The notes under the pieces are model-generated. The model was given only the letters and a program-made list of their open reading frames with translations. It was not told the origin of the DNA and made no database searches. Below are positions 1 through 6,767 of a DNA stretch of 10,655 nucleotides, one piece after another. Position 1 is the first letter of the stretch. Every line of letters starts with the position of its first letter. Source of the DNA: Betaproteobacteria bacterium UBA5216 (GTDB taxonomy: Bacteria; Pseudomonadota; Gammaproteobacteria; Burkholderiales; SG8-41); the NCBI GenBank assembly GCA_002412495.1, contig DHVE01000149.1:1-10655 (forward strand). Reading direction: 5' to 3'. The position numbers and the translations under genes are program-made.

Positions 1-97
1 CCGCTTGACGGGGGAGCTTACGGAGGCAAGTGTAGATCCGGATGCCGTGCGCAGCATCGCGCGGTATGCGGCGTCATTCGCGAGGAAGGTGGTTTGA
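1..97 (+). CDS. 3' end of an unidentified gene (partial)
   Basis: Reading from base 2, the sequence is open for 31 codons and stops at TGA 95-97. The peptide ends in DPDAVRSIARYAASFARKVV, an amphipathic helix-like tail with ordinary high-GC codon use, which is why I take it as the end of a real protein rather than chance. It stops only 6 bp before the stop codon of the convergent membrane-protein gene. The start and nearly all of the protein lie outside the window. I do not recognise the family from this tail. No terminator hairpin fits in the short gap between the two genes. Confidence 0.5.
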   Translation, partial: RLTGELTEASVDPDAVRSIARYAASFARKVV

Positions 98-103
98 GAT
101 TCG

Positions 104-715
104 CTATTGCGCGCGCTGTAACATTACGCCGGTATGCACGAGATGCACGCCGGCTGGCCCCGACAGGAGATCACGCATCGTCCACCACGCACTCCAGACC
201 GGCAGTGCGGTGACGCCGAGCAGAATCGCCAGCATCAGTGGCGTGCCCTTGCCGCGTACGTAGCGCAGGCAAGGTAACATCGTGATCACGGGCAGTGCCA
301 CCGCGAAAACCACGCGCGCGCCGTAAAACCACTGCCAGTTATCCGGCGTTGGGGTTGCCAGCGCAGTGCACAGCCAACCCACGAGTGGCCCGAATGTACA
401 GGCGACGAGCCAGAACGCGCTGATATTATCGAGCCAGTCACCCTTGGGTTCCACGGGGGTATGCAGGTCGGTGCGGTCGTGAAAATGCAATCCCACCGCG
501 GCCAAAACGCAAAACACGATCAGAAAAACCGTCAATCCCCAACCGAACGGGCCGACTTCGCCGTATTTCAGTAAAAACACCAGCGGCACAACGGCAACCC
601 ACGGGATACCGAAGAGGAATTTTCTCGCGGCGCGTCTGCGAGATGCCGCGTCCGGGCTTATGCCGAGGTGTGCCATTGCGTCGCGCGCAGCGTGTGATGG
701 TTCGAGTTTGGACAT
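104..715 (-). CDS. Hypothetical five-helix integral membrane protein
   Basis: This is a 203-residue protein with an ATG start at 715. The N-terminal ~32 residues are hydrophilic and basic near the end (SRRRAARK). Five hydrophobic segments follow, at about residues 33-49, 58-77, 98-119, 133-150 and 159-179, which predicts an inner-membrane protein. A short acidic/polar loop (about 79-97, HDRTDLHTPVEPKGDW) separates helices 2 and 3. I see no transporter, enzyme or sensor motif and do not recognise a family. The AGGA upstream lies about 13 bases from the ATG, so the ribosome-binding site is weak and the start is not fixed. Its 5' side abuts the Bug pseudogene about 20-25 bp away, so its original upstream region may have been altered. 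It converges on the partial gene at 1-97. Confidence 0.65.
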   Translation of the reverse strand: MSKLEPSHAARDAMAHLGISPDAASRRRAARKFLFGIPWVAVVPLVFLLKYGEVGPFGWGLTVFLIVFCVLAAVGLHFHDRTDLHTPVEPKGDWLDNISAFWLVACTFGPLVGWLCTALATPTPDNWQWFYGARVVFAVALPVITMLPCLRYVRGKGTPLMLAILLGVTALPVWSAWWTMRDLLSGPAGVHLVHTGVMLQRAQ

Positions 716-734
716 GGTGGTGTAACGTTCCTGA

Positions 735-1182
735 CGCTATCTTACTGCAAGCGCGGCTGGCATTCGTACGGCGCACGTGCCGTAAAACGGGGCGGCGCAG
801 GTGATTGTCGACCTCTCCGCCGGACGCATTGAAATGGGCGTTATTTCAGCGGTGGCGGTGCAAAGTCATATCCGCGCGGGGCGGTTGCGCGCGTTGGCGG
901 TGATTGCCAGCGCGTGCTGGGAAAAACTGCCGGACTCGCCGACGATGGAAGAAGCGGGGGTGCGCGATTGCATCTACAGTGCGTGGTACGGATTCTGGTA
1001 TCCGGCGGCGGTGCCGGCTGATTATGTCGCGCGCTTCCACGCCGAGGTGACCAAGGCGATACAGGAGCCGGCGATGCGACAACGCTTTCTCGACGAAGGC
1101 ATGATGCCGGTAGGCTCGACGCCGCAGGAATTCGCGAGGACCATCGTCGCCGATATCGAATTTCATCGCACGCTCGCGGCTG
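735..1182 (+). pseudogene. Bug-family solute receptor pseudogene lacking its N-terminal half
   Basis: Frame 3 from about 741 reads as the second half of a Bug/TctC-like receptor: AAGIRTAHVP, a stop, NGAAQVIVDLSAGRIEMG, then the AGRLRALAV strand, SAWYGFWYPAAVP and a C-terminal stretch with GSTPQEFARTIVADIEF. The stop (TAA, 783-785) falls at the tyrosine of the near-invariant HVPYKG motif, and the next lysine is asparagine, so TAC-AAG has become TAA-AAC. Signal peptide, first lobe and start codon (about 180 residues) are absent. The usual C-terminal end is also replaced: after about 1182 the frame runs into unrelated ankyrin sequence and ends at 1208. A GTG at 801 could open a short frame, but it would give half a domain with no export signal. 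This is a dead paralogue of the intact receptors to the right. Confidence 0.85.
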
Positions 1183-1891
1183 CGGAATCTCATCGTTGCC
1201 GGTGCTGACATCAATCGCAAGGTCGGTGAACGTACGCCTCTGATGGTTGCGGTGGCGATCATGGGACAGCCACTGGAATTCGCACTCAAGCTTGTGGACA
1301 GAGGCGGGCGCGTCGAGTACGACGGAAAGATTGCGTCATCTGACTACGCATCGTCCCCGAACATCGACTCGTTTCCCAAACAGGCCGATGGCACACTGGA
1401 TCGCATCACACCGAATGCGCTGGGTGAATTGACGGGCATGCAGTTGGGCCCCGTGGGATGGGTTGTGCTGGCCGGACGTGGCGACGTGGCGCAACGGCTG
1501 CTGTAACGCGACAAACGGCTCGAGCGCGCGGATCGACATCCTGCTTACTTTGCCGACCGCATGGGGCCGTGGGATGTTTTGATGGCTGCCATCAATTTGC
1601 AGGCTGATCCAAATGCAGCCGACCGGGCCGACGTGACGCCGCTGCATTTTGCGGCCGATGCGGGACGTGACGATGCGGTTCGCCGTCTGCTCGCGGCCGG
1701 CGCGCGTATTAATGCCCGCAGCACACGGAACTGGCCCCCCGCTCATGGAAGGCGGCATCGCGACGTTGATTGGCGGCCATCCGCCATCGCGGCCGCGACT
1801 CGCGCAGGGTTACACCGCACTCGGCGCGGCCAAGGCGGCGGGGCGCACAGAGACGGCAAGGCTACTCGCGGAAGCGGGCGGGCGCGAGTAG
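1183..1891 (+). pseudogene. Ankyrin-repeat protein gene, decayed (5' truncated, in-frame stop, frameshift)
   Basis: Frame 1 from about 1183 gives LIVAGADINRKVGERTPLMV, a clear ankyrin repeat. Further repeat-like segments follow, including ADPNAADRADVTPLHFAADA with AVRRLLAAGARINAR (about 1606-1719). The frame is broken by TAA at 1504-1506, after which homology-like sequence resumes in the same frame (ERADRHPAYFADRMGPWDVL). A six-C run at 1735-1740 then shifts the frame. Removing one C joins NWPP to LMEGGIATLIGG in frame 2, which carries the last repeat (GYTALGAAKAAGRTETARLL) to TAG 1889-1891. The N-terminal part is missing, because the frame begins where the Bug fragment ends. Ankyrin repeats mediate protein-protein binding, and no partner can be named. 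The homopolymer indel could be an assembly error. The TAA and the missing 5' end are harder to explain that way. Confidence 0.8.
1735..1740 (+). other. Six-C homopolymer at the ankyrin frameshift
   Basis: The run TGG-CCCCCC-GCT marks where ankyrin-like coding switches from frame 1 to frame 2. With five C bases the reading is continuous: NWPPLMEGG. Slippage in the run, or a base-calling error, would both produce this change. Confidence 0.6.
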
Positions 1892-1955
1892 ACAGCGCCG
1901 GGGCAAAGTCGCGCGGCTTCCGTCCGCTGGCGCACGTGTGGCACGAATTCCTATA

Positions 1956-2004
1956 GGCTACGAACCAAGGGGGGGCGTGGGTTCAAATCCCGCCGAGCAG
2001 GCCA
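1956..2004 (+). pseudogene. 3' half of a tRNA gene, resembling tRNA-Arg(ACG); possible attachment-site scar
   Basis: GGCTACGAACCAAG at 1956-1969 matches the anticodon loop region of bacterial tRNA-Arg(ACG): loop CTACGAA, anticodon ACG. The T arm follows as GTGGG TTCAAAT CCCGC (about 1977-1993), closing as five pairs including one G-T. Next come a seven-base 3' acceptor strand CGAGCAG, a G discriminator and CCA (2002-2004). The 5' half is absent: bases before 1956 do not complete the anticodon stem beyond two or three pairs, and no D arm or matching 5' acceptor strand is present upstream. The variable loop is about two bases longer than usual (a run of seven G), so this is not a working tRNA. 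A fragment starting at the anticodon loop and ending at CCA is what integration of a tRNA-targeting tyrosine-recombinase element leaves behind. No integrase lies in the window, so the scar reading is inference. Confidence 0.6.
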
Positions 2005-2132
2005 AGTAATGGCCACCTATCGAGGTTATGCGTCGAAATGAATACAGCTAACTTGCGCGGTCTTCATTGCATATGCTACTTTCAAGTCCCACTATCGAAA
2101 GAGCGCGTCGTCGCCGATTGGTTCTGATCTAA

Positions 2133-2321
2133 CAACCCGCGATAGTTGGCGCGGGCAATGGAATAGCCCGAGTCTTGCAACAGGCCGATTTCAGGCAGCG
2201 TCTTGCAAAGGACGGCAGTCAGCCGATCGGCGGCACACCCGAGCAATTTGCCGCTCACCTAGCATCCGAAATGACCAAATGGGACAAGGTGGCGCGCGCG
2301 AGCGGCATGCGGATTGATTAG
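2133..2321 (+). pseudogene. C-terminal tail of a Bug-family receptor gene (fragment)
   Basis: After a TAA at 2130-2132, frame 3 is open to TAG 2319-2321. From about 2157 it reads as the end of a Bug protein: ARVLQQADFRQRLAKDG, then IGGTPEQFAAHLASEMTKWD, then KVARASGMRID. The GGTPEQFAAH stretch followed by a charged helix with a Trp is the standard last ~45 residues of this family; compare MGGTPEQAAAHIKREIAKW at the end of the receptor at 4682-5653. The rest of the gene is missing, and no Bug homology is visible between the tRNA remnant and this tail. It lies convergent to the intact receptor at 2435, with 113 bp between stops. Confidence 0.8.
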
Positions 2322-2434
2322 CGGGCGCGGTATCGGTTGAATACGTCGAGTTGGCCGGGTCCGCCGGGCGCGCTAAGTTCGATGGGCAGCGAATGCGCCC
2401 GCCGTCCACGGCATGAATCGATATCCCTGCGCGC

Positions 2435-3418
2435 CTAATCGGCCTTCGCACCGGTCAATTTTATCAACTCGATATTTCGCGTGACTTCGAGTTTGATAAA
2501 CGCGGCAAATTGTTCCGGCGTGTTGGTCTGCGGTTCTATGCCTTGATTGTTGAACGACTTCTTCATGTCGGGCGCATTGATCGCGCCGCGAATTATCGTG
2601 TTAAGGCGCGTGATGATCTCCCTGGAAACGCCCGCCGGCGCGATGACGCCATACCACGAAGATCGGTCGTATCCGCCGATACCAGACTCATCAATGGTGG
2701 GCAATTGCGGCACGAGGGAAGAACGCTTCGCGCTGGTAACGGCCAGCGCCCGGAGCTTGCCCGCTTCCAGCAGCGGCGCAACTGAAACCAGGCTGGGAAA
2801 ATTCATTTCGATTTGTCCGCTCGCATTGGCCACCGAGCTGTCCGCCGCGCCCTTGTAGGGCACATGCACGATTTTCACTTTGCCCATCTGATTGAACAGT
2901 TCCCCCATGAGATGCGCCGAACTGCCAACACCTGGAGAGCCGTAGTGGAGTTTTTCGGGTTGCGCGCGGGCGAGCGCCAGCAGTTCCTTGATGTTGCGCG
3001 CCGGCACCGACGGATGCACCGACAACAACGTGGTGCCGGTCGCCACCAGCGTTACCGGCGCGAAATCCTGCAACAGGTTATAGGGTAGTTTGGCTCGCAA
3101 CGCCGGCTGTACCGTGTCGCCGGCCGCCATCATCAGCAACGTGTAACCATCGGCGGTCGATCGGGCAACGGCCTCGGTTGCTATGGATCCGCCCGCGCCG
3201 ACCCGGTTCTCGACCACTACGGGTTGCCCGAGACTGTCCGACAATATGGACGCCGTCAATCGCGCGGCGACATCGCTCGCGCTGCCTGCGGTCAAGCCGA
3301 CGAGCACGCGCACTGCTTTGGCCGGGTAGTTTTGCGCCTGAATATTCGCCGTGGGTAGGCATGCGATCAGTACGGTGGCCAGGAAGTGTCTGCTGATCGC
3401 CGGTCTTCTATTTAGCAT
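2435..3418 (-). CDS. Bug-family tripartite tricarboxylate transporter substrate-binding protein (Bug-1)
   Basis: This is a periplasmic solute receptor of 327 residues, the usual Bug/TctC length. I place the start at the ATG at 3416-3418 because AAAGGG (3425-3430) sits 6 bases upstream. An ATG five codons earlier (3433) has no such site. Residues 1-28 are a Sec signal peptide (RR near the start, hydrophobic core, NIQA|Q cleavage). Family landmarks in order are VGLTAGSASD (40-49, Asp49 in the first ligand loop), QPVVVENR (65-72), ADGYTLL (89-95), HVPYKG (185-190), AGKLRALAV (219-227), SSWYGVIAPAG (253-263) and the NTPEQFAAF C-terminal helix (299-307). It is last in a run of three same-strand receptors, 106 bp after Bug-2. 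The ligand is unknown but probably a small carboxylate. No TctA/TctB genes are nearby. Confidence 0.93.
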   Translation of the reverse strand: MLNRRPAISRHFLATVLIACLPTANIQAQNYPAKAVRVLVGLTAGSASDVAARLTASILSDSLGQPVVVENRVGAGGSIATEAVARSTADGYTLLMMAAGDTVQPALRAKLPYNLLQDFAPVTLVATGTTLLSVHPSVPARNIKELLALARAQPEKLHYGSPGVGSSAHLMGELFNQMGKVKIVHVPYKGAADSSVANASGQIEMNFPSLVSVAPLLEAGKLRALAVTSAKRSSLVPQLPTIDESGIGGYDRSSWYGVIAPAGVSREIITRLNTIIRGAINAPDMKKSFNNQGIEPQTNTPEQFAAFIKLEVTRNIELIKLTGAKAD

Positions 3419-3524
3419 GACTTGCCCTTTCATTGTGATGTGGCGTGCCTTGCTTGTGTGGTTGGTTGTCGCGTTGGTAAACGCATCCCCGCGTTCCGCT
3501 AAAAAGAGGAGGACTGCGCTTTTC

Positions 3525-4550
3525 TCAGCCGCCCTTCGCCGCGAAATCCCGCACCACTTTATCCCATCGCTTGATTTCCAGGCGAGTGGCTGCCTGAAAC
3601 TCTTCGGGGGTGTTCGCGATGACTTCCGCGCCGATGCCGGTCAGGCGGTCACGCACGTCGGGGCTGTTGATGGATGCGACCAGTTCCCGGTTGAGTCGGG
3701 TCACGAGCGCGGGCGGCGTTTTGGCCGTGACGCATACGCCGTGCGTGACGCTGGATTCGTAGTTCGGCAACCCTGACTCGGCGATAGTGGGTAGATCGGG
3801 CAATAGCGACAGGCGTTTGGCGGACGAAATACCCAGTGCGCGCAGGCGGCCACTCTTGAGCAGCGGCATGCCGCCTGCAGTGGCTTCGAAGATAAATTGC
3901 AACTGACCCGCGATGAGATCAATCCCGGCAGGAGCGCTGCCTTTGTAGGGCACATGCGTGACATTGATGCCGGCCATCGTGATGAACAGCGTTGCGGTCA
4001 AATGCGACGTGCTCCCCGCGCCCGACGACCCGAAATTGAGCGCACCGGGCTTGGCCTTCGCATGTGCGATGAGATCACTCACGGACTTGGGGCCGAGCGT
4101 GGGATTGACGAACAGCAAATACGGCACAGCCAATATCGCCGTCACCTGCGCGAAGTCGCGCCGCCCGTCGTACGGTGCATTCGGCATCAGGATGGGCGTT
4201 GAGACAAACGCGCTGCTGCTCGACAACAGCAGGGTGCGTCCGTCCGGCGCCGATTTTGCAACGATATCGCCGCCGACAGTGCCGGTGGCACCGCCGCGAT
4301 TGTCGATGACCACTGGCACGCCAAGCCGCTCCGCCAGTTTTTGTCCGACGATGCGCGCGACGGTATCGGTGGGTCCGCCCGGCGCATTGGGCACCACGAA
4401 ACGTATCGGTTGCGTAATGGCGGGCTCGGATGGTTTGTCCACGCGGGTTTGCGCGTGCAATGGGGCCGTGGAGGTGAGCGCCGTGCACGTAACCACTGCA
4501 ACGGCGGCACAAACAGGCATGGAACCAGGCGGTTGCAATCTTGCTTTCAT
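3525..4550 (-). CDS. Bug-family substrate-binding protein, atypical second-lobe motif (Bug-2)
   Basis: This periplasmic receptor has 341 residues from the ATG at 4548-4550. A TTG at 4580 would add ten residues, but neither start has a strong ribosome-binding site. Signal peptide about residues 1-33 (LHA|Q), followed by an unusually long linker (QTRVDKPSEPAITQ) before the first strand. Landmarks are VVPNAPGGPTD (52-62, Asp62), VPVVIDNR (78-85), HVPYKG (199-204), SGRLRALGISSAKR (233-246) and NTPEEFQAA (313-321). The region that usually reads TWYGLFAPAGTP is instead YESSVTHGVCVTAKTPP (about 264-280): the aromatic pair and the PAG turn are gone. Since this segment lines the ligand cleft in the family, an altered ligand is possible. 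It sits between Bug-3 (131 bp upstream) and Bug-1, same strand, possibly one transcript. Confidence 0.92.
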   Translation of the reverse strand: MKARLQPPGSMPVCAAVAVVTCTALTSTAPLHAQTRVDKPSEPAITQPIRFVVPNAPGGPTDTVARIVGQKLAERLGVPVVIDNRGGATGTVGGDIVAKSAPDGRTLLLSSSSAFVSTPILMPNAPYDGRRDFAQVTAILAVPYLLFVNPTLGPKSVSDLIAHAKAKPGALNFGSSGAGSTSHLTATLFITMAGINVTHVPYKGSAPAGIDLIAGQLQFIFEATAGGMPLLKSGRLRALGISSAKRLSLLPDLPTIAESGLPNYESSVTHGVCVTAKTPPALVTRLNRELVASINSPDVRDRLTGIGAEVIANTPEEFQAATRLEIKRWDKVVRDFAAKGG

Positions 4551-4681
4551 AACGAGTCGGTCAGTTTTTGACTTTATCAAGCGTGGCGAGCCGGTAGGAT
4601 AACATCCGTTTTCCTCGACTTGTATATCAGCAATGGTACGCCGACGCTATCGCAAGAGCGCCGGTGCGCCCCGCACGACGG

Positions 4682-5653
4682 TTAGTCGAGGCTTACGCCT
4701 GCATGCTTGATTACCTGCGCCCACTTCGCGATTTCGCGCTTGATGTGTGCCGCAGCCTGCTCCGGCGTGCCACCCATCGGTTCGGCCGAGTTGTGATGCA
4801 ACAGCAACTCGCGAATTTCTGCTGTTTTCAAAAGTTTTTCAGTCGTGTCATTCAGACGTATCACGGCATCGCGTGGGGTTCCGGCGGGCGCAATCAGCGC
4901 GAACCATGTGGTTGATTCAAATCCCGGCAGGCCCGATTCGTTCAGTGTCGGTAAATCAGGCGCCGCCGCACTGCGCTTGGCGCTGGTCATTGCCACCGCG
5001 CGCAGGCGTCCGGATTTTACGTGCGCGCCGAGATTGTTCGAGAACATCATCGAAATGCGTCCGCCGATCAGATCGGTCACGGCATAGGCTGTGCCTTTGT
5101 AGGCGACATGCACCAGATTGACACCAGCCTGGGTTTTGAAAAGCTCGCCGATCAGATGCGACGTGCTGCCCGCGACGGCCGAGCCGAAAGTAAGTTGTCC
5201 AGGACGCGCCTTGGCGAAGGCGATCAGTTCCTTAACGCTGCGCACGGGCAGCGATGGATGCACCAGCAGCATGAAGGGCGCGGAGGCGAACAGGGTCACC
5301 GGATCAAAATCGCGCGTCAGATCGAAAGACGTTTTCTTGCGCAGGCTTTGATCCATCGCATGGGCCGCGGTGGCGGTCATGAACGTGTAGCCGTCGGCCG
5401 GCGCGGCCGCGGCGGCTTGCACGCCCGCGGAACCCGCGGCGCCGCGATTGTCGAGGATGAATTGCTGGCCAAAGATTTCAGCATATTTCGGGCCGAAGTG
5501 CCGGGTAAGGATGTCAGCGCTCGCGCCCGGCGCGAATGGGACGATGATGCGCACGGGTTTGGCGGGCCAGGCTTGGGCATGAGTAGTGTTGGCATGCGCC
5601 AGGATACAAAACGGCGAGAACAGCCAGACGGCCGCGGTGCGGTAACGAATCAT
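4682..5653 (-). CDS. Bug-family tripartite tricarboxylate transporter substrate-binding protein (Bug-3)
   Basis: This receptor has 323 residues. Its ATG at 5651-5653 has a good ribosome-binding site: GGAG at 5660-5663 on the minus strand, 6 bases upstream. Signal peptide about 1-26 (THA|Q). Landmarks are VPFAPGASAD (38-47, Asp47), QQFILDNRG (63-71), ADGYTFMT (86-93), HVAYKG (182-187, Ala in place of Pro), KSGRLRAVAMTSAKR, STTWFALIAPAGTP and GGTPEQAAAH near the C-terminus. It is the first gene of the minus-strand run and is divergent from Bug-4 across 103 bp, so its promoter lies there. A TATGAT at 5685-5690 (minus strand) is a possible -10 element, without a convincing -35. The ligand is not predictable from sequence. 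Confidence 0.93.
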   Translation of the reverse strand: MIRYRTAAVWLFSPFCILAHANTTHAQAWPAKPVRIIVPFAPGASADILTRHFGPKYAEIFGQQFILDNRGAAGSAGVQAAAAAPADGYTFMTATAAHAMDQSLRKKTSFDLTRDFDPVTLFASAPFMLLVHPSLPVRSVKELIAFAKARPGQLTFGSAVAGSTSHLIGELFKTQAGVNLVHVAYKGTAYAVTDLIGGRISMMFSNNLGAHVKSGRLRAVAMTSAKRSAAAPDLPTLNESGLPGFESTTWFALIAPAGTPRDAVIRLNDTTEKLLKTAEIRELLLHHNSAEPMGGTPEQAAAHIKREIAKWAQVIKHAGVSLD

Positions 5654-5756
5654 TCAGGTCTCCACGAATTCTCATGCGGTTTGTATCATAATTCGGGTTA
5701 CTTACATCCTCGCGCGGAACACGCATCGTTGAAGAGGCGTGTCGCGTAATCTTAAA
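5654..5756. promoter_or_regulatory. Divergent intergenic region between Bug-3 and Bug-4
   Basis: This 103-bp gap separates two divergently read receptor runs and must hold the start signals for both if each run is transcribed as a unit. On the minus strand, TATGAT at 5685-5690 lies about 31 bases before the Bug-3 ATG and could be a -10 box; no good -35 is seen at 16-18 bases. On the plus strand, TTGAAG (5729-5734) and TAATCT (5747-5752) are only 12 bases apart, too close for a standard sigma-70 promoter. No clear operator palindrome is visible, and no regulator gene is in the window. Confidence 0.35.
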
Positions 5757-6737
5757 ATGAAGCGCACAAATCGCACATTACGCAACGCGGCAGTGCTCAT
5801 GTTTTGCATCGGCACAACAGCCCAGGCCGCCGAAACCTTTCCTGCGCGCTCCATTCGCATGGTCGTGCCGTTTTCCGCGGGGGGCGCGGCGGACATCATC
5901 GGGCGCCTGATGGGCGTTCGCATGAGCGAGGCGCTCGGCCAATCCGTTGTGGTCGATACACGGCCCGGCGGCGGCACGGTTTTGGGCAGCGAGATCGTGG
6001 CGCGTGCGGCCCCCGATGGTTACACGACCGGCATGCTGGCCACCGCGCTGGCCGTTAACGCGGGGCTGCTCGCCAAAGCGCCTTACGATCCGATGAAGGA
6101 TTTCTCGCCGATTACGCTAGCGGTTGATACTCCGTTGATCGTGGTAGTGCCGGCGTCGTTGCCGGTGAAGACTTTGCCGGACTTGATTGCGATGGCGAAA
6201 ACCAAAACCCACGCCGTGACATTTGGGTCGTCGGGGCAGGGCACCAGCGGGCATCTTGCCACCGAATTGTTGAGTTATCGCACCGGCATCAAGATGCTGC
6301 ATATTCCCTACAAGGGCGCGGGGCAGGCCTTGATCGATTTGCTCGGTGCGCAAATTCAGATGGTATGCACCAGCACTTTGCCCGCGTTGCCGCATGTGCG
6401 TTCGGGGCAATTGCGCGGGCTCGCGGTTACCACCGCCGCGCGCACGCGCGCCGCGCCGGATATTCCCACCGTGGCCGAAGCGGCGTCGTTGCCGGGTTAT
6501 CGCGCGAGCACCTGGTATGCGTTGTTCGCGCCCGCGCGCACGCCGGCGGCTGTCATCAACACCTTGCACCGCAGCGCGACACAGGCGCTGAAGTCCGCGT
6601 CGGTGATCGAGCAACTGATGGGCCAAGGCGGTGACCCGATCGGCAACACACCCGATGACTTGCGGCAGTTTTTGCAAACCGAAATCGATGTCTGGACCAA
6701 AGTGATTCGGCAGGCGGGCATCAAGCCGAACACCTAG
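5757..6737 (+). CDS. Bug-family tripartite tricarboxylate transporter substrate-binding protein (Bug-4)
   Basis: This receptor has 326 residues from the ATG at 5757. A GTG at 5739 would add six residues, but its GAGG is only one base away, and the ATG gives a standard signal peptide (MKRTNRTLRN, hydrophobic core, AQA|A at about 24). No strong ribosome-binding site precedes the ATG, so the start is a judgement. Landmarks are VPFSAGGAAD (37-46, Asp46), QSVVVDTR (62-69), APDGYTT (85-91), HIPYKG (182-187), SGQLRGLAV, STWYALFAPARTP and GNTPDDLRQFL near the end. It is the first of three plus-strand receptors. Bug-5 starts 30 bp after its stop, consistent with one transcript. A small carboxylate ligand is likely by family, not by direct evidence. 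Confidence 0.93.
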   Translation: MKRTNRTLRNAAVLMFCIGTTAQAAETFPARSIRMVVPFSAGGAADIIGRLMGVRMSEALGQSVVVDTRPGGGTVLGSEIVARAAPDGYTTGMLATALAVNAGLLAKAPYDPMKDFSPITLAVDTPLIVVVPASLPVKTLPDLIAMAKTKTHAVTFGSSGQGTSGHLATELLSYRTGIKMLHIPYKGAGQALIDLLGAQIQMVCTSTLPALPHVRSGQLRGLAVTTAARTRAAPDIPTVAEAASLPGYRASTWYALFAPARTPAAVINTLHRSATQALKSASVIEQLMGQGGDPIGNTPDDLRQFLQTEIDVWTKVIRQAGIKPNT

Positions 6738-6767
6738 CGGCTTTGTGCGCGGAGTTATCATAAGCAT

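Larger units (their letters stand above)
1892..2434. other. Gene-free stretch of remnants between the ankyrin pseudogene and the first intact Bug gene
   Basis: No intact gene lies in this 543-bp stretch. It holds a tRNA 3' half (1956-2004) and the C-terminal tail of a Bug gene (about 2133-2321), listed separately. The part between them (2005-2130) is visibly less GC-rich than its surroundings and contains no recognisable coding sequence. It contains an imperfect 10-bp inverted repeat (CCCACTATCG at 2088-2097, CGATAGTTGG at 2140-2149, one mismatch). The last part (2322-2434) is GC-rich spacer downstream of both the Bug tail and the convergent Bug gene. I see no strong terminator in it. Confidence 0.6.

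Noticed and set aside
801..1208. Open frame from GTG 801 as a small intact gene
   Set aside because: It encodes only the second half of a Bug domain, has no signal peptide, and the upstream frame shows the rest of the HVPYKG motif across a stop codon.
2088..2149. Imperfect 10-bp inverted repeat (CCCACTATCG / CGATAGTTGG) 42 bp apart, considered as the ends of a miniature mobile element
   Set aside because: The repeat is short, has a mismatch, and the right arm runs into Bug-like reading frame. No flanking target duplication or second copy is seen in the window.
3958..4602. Long open frame opposite Bug-2 (and similar ones opposite Bug-3 and Bug-5)
   Set aside because: These are antisense frames of high-GC receptor genes. 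Their proteins have no recognisable domain and their extent mirrors codon bias of the real gene.
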